The notes below the pieces were generated by a model. It saw only the letters and a program-made list of their open reading frames with translations. It was not told the DNA's origin and ran no database searches. Position numbers and translations under genes: made by a program. Below are positions 49,701-55,779 of a stretch of 64,000 bases of DNA, in pieces. The stretch is from Epiperipatus broadwayi (Eukaryota; Onychophora; Udeonychophora; Euonychophora; Peripatidae). The DNA is taken from contig JAQFVV010000042.1 of the NCBI GenBank assembly GCA_028023455.1, forward strand, positions 6,221,922 through 6,285,921, in the 5' to 3' direction. Every line of letters starts with the position of its first letter. Position 1 is the first letter of the stretch.

Positions 49701-52497
49701 AAATACAAGTGACAGCAAGTTAACGTGATTAAAACTTGTTTTTGTTTTTCATATATGTACCTTTAAAGGTTTTTGCAATGATATATATTGCAGAGGCTTT
49801 GACTATGTGGTGAAACTGAACTGAGATCAGACCCATATAGCTATCTAGCTTGTAAGGCTGAGTTTGAAGACTCTACCGGTCTGAAAAATTTCATGCTTGC
49901 AAACTGATAGAAACTTTTTGCATAAACACTTGGAGTCAGTGTTTAGATCTAGTTTCTGGCTCTAGCCTTCACTGATGATAGCAAATTAGCTTGAAATCAG
50001 CTGATCTGAGGGTGTGCAAAATGAAAGAGATAGTGAATTCTGACTCTTTTGTCATTTATGTAAACAAACATATGCTTGGTCGGTGTTTTTGGTAAAACGC
50101 CATCTATTGATCATATATATATATAACAAGAAAAGAAACAGAACTAGTTGATTGTTATACTACATATGTTAACTTTATAATTATATGTGAGGTAAAATTA
50201 TTTAATATATATATAATGCTTGTCTAATGCTGCATTATAGATAAAATTAACCAGAACAATAATATAAAAAAAAAAAGACAAAGATAAAAGTTACTGGTAA
50301 CTAAGAAAGATTTATATGGATTATGCTTTACATGGGTGGCGTATTAAGAGTTTATCCTGGAGACTTTGTGATGACTCAGTCTCTCTTGTCGGCCTATTTT
50401 TTGATAGATAAACTAATGATGTGATGATTTTCATTTTAATATGTGTGCTTAAGCTTATAAATTCAGTATAAAATAATGAGTATTAAAGTCAAGATCTGTT
50501 CTTACTGGTAAAGTCAAGTTATCACTACTCTTGTCATATAATAATGGCATATAGTATATACTAGAGTGATAAAATAATGTAATTATCTCTAAGTAATAAA
50601 ATGCAATTGATGATAGCATTGTTTCAGTTAAATACGAGTATTTTCTGTACTACTTGCTGATGACATGGCAATAATTATATTCACTGAGAATAAATTTAAA
50701 ATATAAGTAGAATTGATAAAATTTGTCAAAAGTTTGAATTATGTTTGCATATTCCAAAAATGCTTAAACTTTTTAAATTATAAAGCTCTATAATAAAAAA
50801 TAATTTGCATTTTTACAAGTTTAATGTAGTTGGAATAAAATTTTCAAAAATATTGATTCTTTTTATTTTTCCATTACTAGTTTTATATTGCTATATTCAT
50901 GATTAAGCGAAAGGGGATCCAAATGACAGATATTCATCATTCAATCTATCTATAAATTTAAGAAAAACTATAACTTATCGTTTTTAAAAAAGATTATACT
51001 ATATACTCATATTTATAAAATAAAATTTCATTAATAGATCAAAATTTTATATTTCGAACTTCAAATCATGCTGTCAGTTAGTAATGACTATATATTTTAA
51101 ATCTTTTTTTAGATTTAAGATACAAATAGCATTTTGAGAAATATTTTAAGTTGATATACAATAAGAAATTGAGTGAATATTATTCCTCAAAGAGCAGAAA
51201 TTATGTGCCTCTAAAAAAATTAATTGATCCGCAAGACCTGATGATTTAATATTTAAATCATTGATTCATAATTATTTTAAGTAATAAAAAGATTTAATTT
51301 TATATGGAATGATAAGTTTGTTAAATTTTTTTAGAAAAAGAAAAAAACTGGTCGATTTTTGTGGTAAAGCTTTAGAGAGGCCTTTGTTTTATAATTGACT
51401 ATAAATGGCTGTTGATGTTATTAACCATATTAACTGGTTCAAAATATTAAATGCATTTTTTTGCCCAATATTGTTTCATAATAAATAGAAACTATTAAAC
51501 AGGTAATAAAATAAATCAATGAAATTTAAAATGCAATTTTTCAATTCATATTTCTACATTAAATTTGTTATTTAAAAAATAATCAAGATTTCATCCTTGT
51601 CTTATATGATGGAGGGATAGATTTAAGAATTATCTGATGTAAAAAATAATTTTTTAACAGTAATATCATTAAAGAATTTTTAAAAAAATTAGTATCTTAA
51701 ATTTTACTATTTATATTAAATTAAGATGAAAAAAAAATTTATACTGGTCAATTCGAAGGTTATGATGTAACTTTTAATATGAAGATGCTAGAATAAATTG
51801 TTTATGGGATAGCAAATTAACACTAGTGGTGACTATGTGCTTAATTCTTGGTCACCACAATCTGCTTTTAATAAGAGATTTTGCTATATACAGACTCATC
51901 TAGATCATAAATTATATTACAATCTTTAAACAATTATTTGAGTATTTTTTGATTCATCGCCATCAGTATATTTTTAGATATAATAATTATATTTGTGTTA
52001 GTAACATCTTTCATAATTATATATGGTATGCATAGTTTTAAAATTTTCATTGTTTTTCATTTATGGAATAATTTTTTTTTAGTCTCGAAAGCAAAATGAA
52101 ATTCAACGAAGGGGAGCAGAATTTACTTTAACTAATTTTGCTCAATATTTTGGAGAAAAATTGCCTATTAAATTGCCTAAATTTTGGGAAGCAATGCTTG
52201 GTCCATTAACTGCCATCAATTTAAATATTTCAGGTAAATGTTTTTTTTCATACTTTTTTATTTTAAATTAGAGTTATGTAAAATTTATGTCATTTGAAAA
52301 TTTTTTTTTAAATTGATGTTGTTAAGTGTTGGAAATGCTTACTGTATATTTTAGTCATGAGATATAGTAAATGTTGGTCTTCTCTTTCAGATTTTTCTTC
52401 AGCATATGGTAACCAATCAGCAGCAATGGAATTAATAGAATCACTACAAGTGCTTGAAGTTGTTGGCCCGTTTGTGCATTCATCACTTTTTAATAAG
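10625..52497 (+). CDS. BTAF1: BTAF1 (Mot1/TAF172) TBP-removing ATPase, central part, ten exons
   Basis: Ten exons join in frame into 466 codons: 10625-10776, 11173-11347, 21247-21416, 21576-21669, 25966-26042, 28062-28179, 28673-28921, 40194-40298, 52083-52233 and 52391-52497. All introns are GT-AG and phases match at every junction. The protein aligns by recognition with the middle of animal BTAF1/Mot1: YIGG and NARLM segments, FHLNSKSALQR, YYDE followed by FSRMQTECK, LPEKLNPVIRPLM, KIIKNLC and RRGAEF. BTAF1 is a nuclear Swi2/Snf2 ATPase that displaces TBP from promoters; its HEAT repeats hold TBP and its C-terminal ATPase moves on upstream DNA. The window covers HEAT repeats and the central (DUF3535-type) region only. 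No start codon, stop codon or helicase motif is visible, so the gene continues past both sides. There are no internal stops or frameshifts, which argues for a functional gene. The identity is firm; exact ends of weak-donor exons are slightly less so. Confidence 0.92.
10777..11172 (+). other. BTAF1 intron between window exons 1 and 2
   Basis: A 396-bp AT-rich GT-AG intron with T-runs before the acceptor. Nothing else is seen in it. Confidence 0.85.
11173..11347 (+). CDS. BTAF1: BTAF1 exon 2 of window
   Basis: The two bases left over from exon 1 join the first base here to make a lysine codon, giving CAKLFGMLSSVV. The exon then encodes SPLESLCKLFIFHLNSKSAL, QRLIIGLVVMEWANNDK, the most recognisable HEAT-helix segment of the gene. 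The acceptor is TTTTAAAG and the donor is GTAAAT at 11348. It ends on a codon boundary. Confidence 0.92.
11935..13578. other. Unidentified moderately GC-richer block, possibly an old transposable element
   Basis: Base composition and word use differ from the surrounding AT-rich intron, especially at 12960-13280 (for example CAGAAGAGGGGCAATGCATC and TTCTTTCGGGTTCC). No open reading frame of note, terminal repeat or known protein motif was found. Similar-looking sequence resumes after composite B (15855-16480), so composite B may have landed inside it. The nature is unknown. Confidence 0.35.
14096..14156 (-). ncRNA. Degraded hammerhead ribozyme motif
   Basis: Same arrangement as the others, but on the minus strand the core reads CTGACAA, losing the essential G, and the triplet is ATC. 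It is probably inactive. Confidence 0.5.
14760..14820 (+). ncRNA. Hammerhead ribozyme motif, sense in BTAF1 intron
   Basis: CTGACGA 14776-14782, GAAAC and GTC ending at 14805, with the same stem I as the 1401 copy. Stem II (GGC/ACC around CACAA) has one mismatch. It is transcribed in the BTAF1 pre-mRNA in the active orientation. Confidence 0.65.
15216..15270 (+). ncRNA. Hammerhead motif with collapsed stem II, sense in BTAF1 intron
   Basis: The core CTGACGA (15232-15238), GAAAC and GTC (ending 15255) are intact. A small deletion has reduced stem II to AGGGCCA, so activity is doubtful. Confidence 0.5.
15666..15726 (+). ncRNA. Hammerhead ribozyme motif, sense in BTAF1 intron
   Basis: CTGACGA 15682-15688, stem II GGC/GCC with a CACAA loop, GAAAC and GTC with predicted cleavage after 15711. 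The core and both helices are intact, making it the strongest candidate within a BTAF1 intron. Confidence 0.72.
17003..18617. mobile_element. Non-autonomous TIR DNA transposon, copy 1
   Basis: A 1615-bp element. Its ends are inverted copies: the left starts GGTAGTTTTCTCATCCCTGG, and the right reads the same from the other strand (GGTTGTTTTCTCATCC...). The flanks GTCACTTC (16995-17002) and GTCGCTTC (18618-18625) are an 8-bp target duplication with one difference. Inside are about four diverged copies of a 120-135 bp unit marked by ACAAAAACAACCCA (from about 17612, 17734, 17868 and 17990) and two copies of a 165-bp unit (from about 18106 and 18270). No transposase is encoded. An 8-bp duplication fits hAT, P or Merlin-like elements; the GG ends argue against typical hAT. 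Confidence 0.8.
21247..21416 (+). CDS. BTAF1: BTAF1 exon 3 of window
   Basis: The exon opens in phase 0 with NCYCPESIRCKLLECL, then IYYDEVVLSFSRMQTECKNF, the YYDE and FxRMQxEC signature of BTAF1. It ends two bases into a serine codon with donor GTAAGT. Its acceptor lies after a 9.9 kb intron, and frame continuity with exon 2 gives no sign of a missing exon. Confidence 0.92.
21417..21575 (+). other. BTAF1 intron between window exons 3 and 4
   Basis: A 159-bp GT-AG intron, very T-rich, with nothing else visible. Confidence 0.88.
21576..21669 (+). CDS. BTAF1: BTAF1 exon 4 of window
   Basis: After a 159-bp intron this exon completes a serine codon and encodes EVYPIDQALALSSSVFQALM followed by ANANLKLNVLN. 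The IDQA segment matches the family. The T-rich acceptor ends TTTTAG, the donor is GTAAGA, and the exon ends on a codon boundary. Confidence 0.9.
21670..25965 (+). other. BTAF1 intron between window exons 4 and 5
   Basis: A 4.3 kb AT-rich intron. Apart from a LINE 3' fragment at 24740-25430 on the minus strand, only simple T-, TA- and TG-rich tracts are seen. Confidence 0.8.
24740..25430 (-). mobile_element. RTE-like LINE 3' fragment
   Basis: On the minus strand this matches the 3' part of the LINEs at 200-2547 and 55780-57810. It has the ATGATAACGATAA tail, the CATATGTGAAATGAATGGAT region (RPxVRWMD) and further upstream the segment for the K-T-K and YLG-like motifs. It is broken by many stops and is old and inactive. 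Confidence 0.7.
25966..26042 (+). CDS. BTAF1: BTAF1 exon 5 of window
   Basis: This small exon (77 bp) encodes TLEDRKNSLHSIVMQTQLEQ, QALNI plus two bases of an arginine codon. It corresponds to the polar, glutamine-rich helix preceding the next HEAT pair. The acceptor ATTTCAG follows a TA-repeat tract, and the donor is GTATTT. A joined 5-6 frame gives NIRVKSILAGALVALKCLP, as expected. Confidence 0.88.
26043..28061 (+). other. BTAF1 intron between window exons 5 and 6, mostly one transposon
   Basis: Of its 2019 bp, 1701 are the TIR element copy 2. Without that element and one copy of the duplication, the ancestral intron would be about 310 bp. Confidence 0.85.
26318..28018. mobile_element. Non-autonomous TIR DNA transposon, copy 2
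   Basis: A 1701-bp element in the same orientation as copy 1 and similar along its whole length. The exact 8-bp duplication GTATTTTT lies at 26310-26317 and 28019-28026. Terminal repeats are about 35 bp: the left end GGTTGTTTTCTCATCCTTGG continues through GTTCGCCTTCAGATG, and the right end mirrors it. The internal tandem blocks are also present (about 26929, 27057, 27200 and 27307, plus the second unit near 27488 and 27659), with length differences from copy 1. No transposase is present. Confidence 0.85.
28062..28179 (+). CDS. BTAF1: BTAF1 exon 6 of window
   Basis: The exon encodes VKSILAGALVALKCLPEKLN, then PVIRPLMDAIKLEENPHLQ. LPEKLNPxIxPLM is one of the best conserved BTAF1 stretches. The acceptor at 28060-28061 lies only 35 bp downstream of the target duplication of a 1.7 kb transposon. 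The tract in between (CTCATTTTTTTCTTCTAAT) supplies the polypyrimidine run and a plausible branch point. The donor is CAG/GTAAGC. Confidence 0.92.
28180..28672 (+). other. BTAF1 intron between window exons 6 and 7
   Basis: A 493-bp AT-rich GT-AG intron with no other feature. Confidence 0.88.
28673..28921 (+). CDS. BTAF1: BTAF1 exon 7 of window
   Basis: The longest exon (249 bp, 83 codons, phase 0 at both ends) encodes QITASSITLLLEQCISRNPS, PNVKIIKNLCLFLCSD, then a polar Ser/Thr/Asn/Gln-rich linker (NKDETSNSESQSSTTT) and GILTLVNQFK. The KIIKNLC segment is diagnostic. The linker is the variable acidic/serine-rich insert seen in other BTAF1 proteins. Donor GTTAGC is weaker than the others. Confidence 0.9.
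29692..32531 (-). mobile_element. hAT DNA transposon, complete ends, dead transposase
   Basis: A 2.84 kb element with inverted ends: the left is CAAGAGTTCCCAAA and the right is TTTGGGAACTCTTG. It is flanked by an 8-bp duplication, GTTTAGAT (29684-29691) and GTTTAAAT (32532-32539), with one difference. The ends resemble the CA-start, TTCCCAAAC-type termini of Charlie-like hAT elements. The minus strand carries a broken transposase of the ZBED5/SCAND3-like kind. It lies inside a BTAF1 intron in antisense. Confidence 0.88.
30256..31900 (-). pseudogene. hAT transposase pseudogene (ZBED5/SCAND3-like)
   Basis: Pieces read in order on the minus strand. 31900-31619 has the BED-finger region with KPSKLADHLNRIHSDKKKD, where the C-x2-C half is damaged. 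30953-30741 has RFFALFQSILEFLEDKDSSL and KSKTDIAYLIELFVKFNDVN. 30529-30256 has the C-terminal dimerisation region, with DWIINP, QKFWLQQDIPF and, in a shifted frame, ALWAVVQKYF and SSYLVER. Stops and frameshifts separate the pieces, so no working protein is possible. Confidence 0.82.
34381..34414 (+). promoter_or_regulatory. Promoter-like segment, CCAAT pair plus TATA-like box
   Basis: CCAATCAAAATTGG at 34381-34394 is a direct and an inverted CCAAT box. It is followed 12 bp later by TATTTAAG (34407-34414). The spacing is reasonable for an RNA polymerase II promoter, perhaps of an old LTR element. No transcript or gene is seen after it, and chance occurrence in AT-rich DNA is possible. Confidence 0.25.
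40194..40298 (+). CDS. BTAF1: BTAF1 exon 8 of window
   Basis: Thirty-five codons, phase 0 at both ends, encode LAEKTFYGKRMASSLRKTSS and LGDISVDDIRGIEDE. The basic stretch followed by a serine cluster and an acidic tail corresponds to the poorly conserved linker before the RRGAEF block. Support comes from position, frame, the strong T-rich acceptor and donor GTACAT rather than from close similarity. Phase 0 at both ends means that skipping it would keep the frame. Confidence 0.8.
41665..42562. mobile_element. Hammerhead-related repeat, diverged composite C
   Basis: 898 bp flanked by the 11-bp duplication ACCTAATAATA (41654-41664 and 42563-42573). It has recognisable but diverged pieces of the hammerhead unit in both orientations: GCAAAACTC near the left end, and AAACTAGTCTGGGGGATATT near 42380. 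Ribozyme boxes occur at 41907-41913 (minus, CTGACGA) and 41933-41939 (plus, CTGATGA), but the surrounding helices are damaged. It is an older or separate subfamily of composites A and B. Confidence 0.72.
42690..42870. repeat. Foldback (palindromic) repeat
   Basis: The left arm (TTTTGCAAATAATTAGTGTT..., then CTTTTAATATGG) and the right arm (CCATATTAAAAG..., then AACACTAATTATTTGCAAAA) are inverted copies about 55 bp long around an unrelated centre of about 60 bp. It is probably a small MITE; target duplications were not clear. Confidence 0.6.
43140..44080. mobile_element. Hammerhead-repeat composite D, with terminal T-run
   Basis: 941 bp between copies of the 16-bp duplication TAATTTACATTATAAA (43124-43139 and 44081-44096). 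One unit runs minus-ribozyme (43230-43570), then orientation flips and one unit runs plus (43630-44030). Its outer segment differs from A and B: GGCAAAAACTCACTATATAT replaces the GAGCAAAACTCTCC part. The right end is a long T-run, which would be a 3' poly(A) on the minus strand and suggests target-primed reverse transcription. Confidence 0.82.
43289..43349 (-). ncRNA. Hammerhead ribozyme motif in subfamily D
   Basis: The minus-strand core CTGACGA (plus 43327-43333), stem II GGC/GCC with a CATAA loop, GAAAC and GTC are intact. The outer stem I is weaker (ATATCAGATG). The plus copy in the same block (about 43924) has TTGACGA and GGAAC and is probably dead. Confidence 0.6.
44841..44957. repeat. 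Half copy of the 49.0 kb foldback element
   Basis: The segment containing ATTAAATCATCTATGCACTT, ACCACTCTCTTTTACAGTTT and GCAATCTTCTTCAGAA matches one arm of the palindrome at 49023-49233. Only one arm is present. Confidence 0.65.
46370..47790 (+). mobile_element. Heavily decayed LINE reverse-transcriptase remnant
   Basis: Short translated pieces look like a non-LTR reverse transcriptase in order: NAVKCKNFRSINL near 46395, EEQFGFRKRNES near 46925, NELGYFILKKK near 47000, RKFQINVNISKFKTF near 47285, and a late segment near 47500-47640. Stops occur every few codons, and about 400 bp of unrelated sequence separates the first two. It appears to be another LINE family from the one at 200-2547. Confidence 0.45.
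47938..47974. repeat. Perfect short hairpin
   Basis: CAAGAAAATTAACT and AGTTAATTTTCTTG form a 14-bp perfect stem around a 9-base loop. It follows a G-run (47873-47880). The function is unknown, and it may be part of a small foldback element. Confidence 0.5.
49023..49233. repeat. Foldback element, about 210 bp
   Basis: Arms of about 100 bp are inverted copies of each other (left ACTAAATCATCCATGCACTT and right AAGTGCATGGATCATTTAGT; both contain CTCTTTTACA and CAATCTTCTT/AAGAAGATTG near the centre). A half copy at 44841-44957 shows that this is a dispersed family. It is likely a MITE. Confidence 0.72.
49585..50112. mobile_element. Palindromic repeat related to the hammerhead family (composite E)
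   Basis: There are two nested inverted repeats. 49585-49634 mirrors 49700-49750 (ACAAGTTTTAATCATGTTAA type). 49637-49698 mirrors 50051-50112 (GATGGCGTTTTACCAAAAAC type). The middle (49790-50040) resembles the hammerhead unit, with GAACTGAGATCAGACCCATA at 49817 and CTAGTTTCTGGCTCTAGCC at 49949, where a ribozyme box is degenerate. TA-repeat tracts flank it, so no target duplication can be assigned. Confidence 0.6.
52083..52233 (+). CDS. BTAF1: BTAF1 exon 9 of window
   Basis: The exon encodes SRKQNEIQRRGAEFTLTNFA, QYFGEKLPIKLPKFWEAMLG and PLTAINLNIS plus one base of an aspartate codon. QRRGAEF and LPxxWxAMxGPL are hallmark BTAF1 motifs opening the central domain. The acceptor is TTTTTTTTAG and the donor GTAAAT. 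Confidence 0.93.
52234..52390 (+). other. BTAF1 intron between window exons 9 and 10
   Basis: A 157-bp GT-AG intron with acceptor CTCTTTCAG. Nothing else is seen. Confidence 0.9.
52391..52497 (+). CDS. BTAF1: BTAF1 exon 10 of window (last one visible)
   Basis: After a 157-bp intron the exon completes Asp and reads FSSAYGNQSAAMELIESLQV, LEVVGPFVHSSLFNK. The ELxxSLQVxE segment matches the family. It ends in phase 0 at donor GTTATT. The following HEAT segment and the ATPase were searched for downstream to 64000 and not seen, so the next intron is longer than 11.5 kb. Confidence 0.9.
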
Positions 52498-54500
52498 GTT
52501 ATTATTTTTTCAATTATTGTTTTTATGTTTACATTTGTTTTTTTTTGTTTTTTTTGCTATTTGGATATATGTATAACATGACTTTTAAAGATTAGTAAAT
52601 AAAAATAACAAAAAAAGAAAATAATTTTGTGAATTATAAGTAGACATCTTTGTTTAATAAAACTTAAATTATATTTTTTTAAAAGAAAGGTAAGTATTTG
52701 ATAAAAAGAAAAATATGACAACTCTTTATACACTGAAAGTTTTTATTAATTGAATTTTCAGATGGTTTTAGTAAAAATTTAAAATGAAAAGAAGGGGAAT
52801 CAAATGAAAATTCATGATTATGCCATCAGTATGTCAATATAAAACATTATTACTTTAGGTTATTAAATTTAATAATGTTAAATGACAATATAGCCTTTAA
52901 AAATATTCAAATAGGAATAAATATCGGAAATTATGTTTTTGTTTTAAAGTAGAAAGAAGTATTTTATAGTACAGTTGCCACATTATATCTTGTAGCATTT
53001 GTTTCCAAGTTTTTAGGTCTAATCTTGAATTTATAAATAATAACCAAATTTGTTGAAATATATATTTTTAACATATAGTATATACATGTCTGTGATATAA
53101 ATTAATTTTAAAATTATACATATTAAAATATCAACAAAAATAGTATTATATAGTTATGAAAAGGCATTATAGTGATAAATCAAAATAGAGCAACTGACTG
53201 AACAATTAGTTGATTGAGAGATAATTGATGACACTGCTCATTCAATTGGGCACATAACTTTATTATAGATTTGTTATTTACTATTTGTGCAAAGTGCTAG
53301 TTGCTGAAATGGGATTTTGAGACTGCAGTTATTAATGACATATCTTTGATAAAATATCTCTTATAAATATTAAGAACTCGTGGTGCAATTTATGAGAAGT
53401 TTAATGCTGACTTGGAGTTTCAAGTGTAGATGGGAAATTTTTAATTTAGCTGTAAACAAAGAATTCATTCAATATTAGTGAATATGTGAGGAGATAAAAG
53501 AACCTCAAAATAGGCCATTTCAGAATAAAAATGTTTCAAAATATCTTTCCAAAGAAATACAATGAAAGAATATATTTACCAAGCTAGTCAAACATCAGAT
53601 GATGAAGATTTGTAGTTTTTTTCTATATGGCAATTAGGTATCTAGTTATTTTTAGCAGGAAGAATCATGGTCATGGAATAATTGGAGTTGGTCATAAAAT
53701 AGAAACATAATTATAATTGTTATTTAATTCATCCTTTAATAATAATGAAGGAAATGTCATACTTTTACCAATTAATTTTTTTTTAAAAAAAAAAGACAGA
53801 TAATTTTATGCAATGTTTCATATGATGGAATTAAAATCCATTATATTATTTTATATTAAAGTATTTTATGCAATGTGTATAAAAAAATGAAAACAAATAA
53901 ACAGACTTGTTATTTGTTTTTAAATGACATTCATTTTCACAATCTTGCAATAAAAAATGTAATTTCTTTTTTTGTTGATAATATTTAAATTAAATTGTAT
54001 AATCATGTATTAATATATATGTTAAAAGCATATAAATGAGATATTGTTCACAGTTTTAAACTTGAATATCAAGACTTAGAGTTAAAAATCATGGATATGG
54101 TGGTATTATAAAATATTTTTATGAGATACATTTTTGTAATCAAATCATTAGAAATTTTATGTTATACAAATTCAAAGTAGAAATTTTTTAATATAAAATT
54201 TGAATTTAGCATGGATAAAAGGCTAAAAAATGATATATATATGTGTGAATTTATATTTATATTAGTGGTTTAAAAACTGCCTTACATATTTTTGGTGCAA
54301 TGGTAGTTTAGTGGAACTCTAGAGCTCAGAATTCATTATGGTTTCAGTTCAGTCACTTACCTCAAACTGATTAATTCCCAAGCCATATAACAAAGGTGCT
54401 TTCTTATTTTCTGTCCTGCCACTGCTAGAAACGTCATTTCTGCAAAAATTGCAGAAAATATTCAGAGTAGGGGGCCAAAAAGCAGATGACGCAACTTCTG

Positions 54501-54520
54501 GCCACTAGATGGCGCTGTTC
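54501..54520 (+). promoter_or_regulatory. CTCF-like site 1
   Basis: GCCACTAGATGGCGCTGTTC agrees with the conserved animal CTCF core CCASYAGRKGGCRS. Binding is inferred. Confidence 0.5.
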
Positions 54521-54581
54521 ACCACGCGTATGCACAGCAACAGCATGCCATGTGGCCAAAAGCAGACGACGCAAAGTTCCA

Positions 54582-54600
54582 GCCGCTAGACGGCGCTGTT
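54582..54600 (+). promoter_or_regulatory. CTCF-like site 2
   Basis: GCCGCTAGACGGCGCTGTT is the same core with C in place of K; its match is weaker than site 1. Confidence 0.4.
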
Positions 54601-54650
54601 CACCATGCGTACGCACAGGAACATTATGCCAAGTAGCAGCCAGCACTACT

Positions 54651-54670
54651 GCCCGCTAGGTGGCGCTGTT
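54651..54670 (+). promoter_or_regulatory. CTCF-like site 3
   Basis: GCCCGCTAGGTGGCGCTGTT has the AGGTGGCGC core in the same orientation as the others. Confidence 0.45.
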
Positions 54671-54731
54671 AGCCATAGGTAAACCGATCCAGTTAAAATC
54701 GGCTGCTAAACAGCGACTACCCAGCATTCTA

Positions 54732-54752
54732 GCCCACTAGGTGGCGCTGTTT
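54732..54752 (+). promoter_or_regulatory. CTCF-like site 4
   Basis: CCCACTAGGTGGCGCTGTTT (from 54733) is close to consensus and in the same orientation, 81 bp after site 3. Confidence 0.5.
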
Positions 54753-55186
54753 CTCCACGCCATGCGGGGAAAAAAACGGCACCGTTTAGAAGCGATATTT
54801 ACATTCGCTTGCTAGTTCCGGTTTGCCTCCACGTTCTTAAAATAAATACAGCATGTAATGTGAAAGTGTGAATAATATGGAAAACCATAACTATTTAAAT
54901 CTGCTTTAAAATTTAATATTCTTACATTGAGTTTCACTCTCGGATAAATCTATGTATTCTTAAATTATTTTCTTTTAAAAATCGATGTCTTTTTTTTTCT
55001 CTAAAAATGTTTTTTAAGGTAAGTTTTAAGACTCCCGTTTTTCTGCAATCTTTCAAAACAATTCTGACCTTCGTTATTTTGAAAAGTGATTGTTTTTTTT
55101 TTTACTTTCAAATAATATTTGCAGCAATTTTTAAAGTAATACAAAATACATTTCAGTTTATAGATCTTTTATTTAGCAAACGTATT

Positions 55187-55723
55187 ATTTTAAAAAGATA
55201 AATTTGCATTTTGTTTACGTGCAAATAATAATTCGAAGATCACTTTACACAATAAATTTATTAAAATTAATATGTTACCAAAACATCAAACAGATTGTAG
55301 TGCATGGTGATTTATTCGGAATGTAAAAATCGAGTAAAAATATTCAAGACGTAAATATTAATTCAACTTGTATTTTACAACTTTAAAATCATTTTAATAA
55401 CTAAAAATGTCATAACGTGTTATTTTAAAAAGTTAAATTTGCGTTTTGTTTACGTACAAATAATAATTCGAAGATTACCTTACACAATAAATATTTTTAA
55501 ATTACTGGAGCCAAAACAAATAAAATTATCCTTTAAATATATTAAAAGATCTATTCAGTTCAAAAATAAATTTATTAAAATTAATATGTTACCAAAACAT
55601 CAAACAGATTGTAGTGTGTGGTGATTTATTCTATGTAAAAATCGAGTAAAAATATTCAAAACGTAAATATTAATTCAACTTGTATTTTACAACTATAAAA
55701 TCATTTTAATAACTAAAAATGTC
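55187..55723. repeat. Direct tandem duplication, two units
   Basis: The unit at about 55187-55418 recurs at 55419-55723. Both contain ATAATAATTCGAAGAT, ACCAAAACATCAAACAGATT and CAACTTGTATTTTACAACT in the same order. The second unit carries an extra 70-75 bp after ACACAATAAAT. There is no coding potential. Confidence 0.8.
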
Positions 55724-55779
55724 ATATACTCACAAGGAAATTTCAAAATAATAGGTTTAATAAGTATGGAAAAGTAAGA

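Larger units (their letters stand above)
40299..52082 (+). other. BTAF1 intron between window exons 8 and 9 (11.8 kb)
   Basis: It holds hammerhead-related blocks at 41665-42562 and 43140-44080, a further palindromic relative at 49585-50112, foldback elements near 42690-42870 and 49023-49233, and a decayed LINE at 46370-47790. The remainder (44100-46300 and 50120-52080) is AT-rich with nothing recognised. Confidence 0.78.
54470..54840. repeat. GC-rich tandem array in AT-rich intron
   Basis: About four diverged units of 70-85 bp, each with a CTAG-R-YGGCGCTGTT core. The first two also share GGCCAAAAGCAGACGACGC and CACCATGCGTACGCACAG-like parts. It contains many CpG dinucleotides, in strong contrast to its surroundings. 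Confidence 0.8.
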
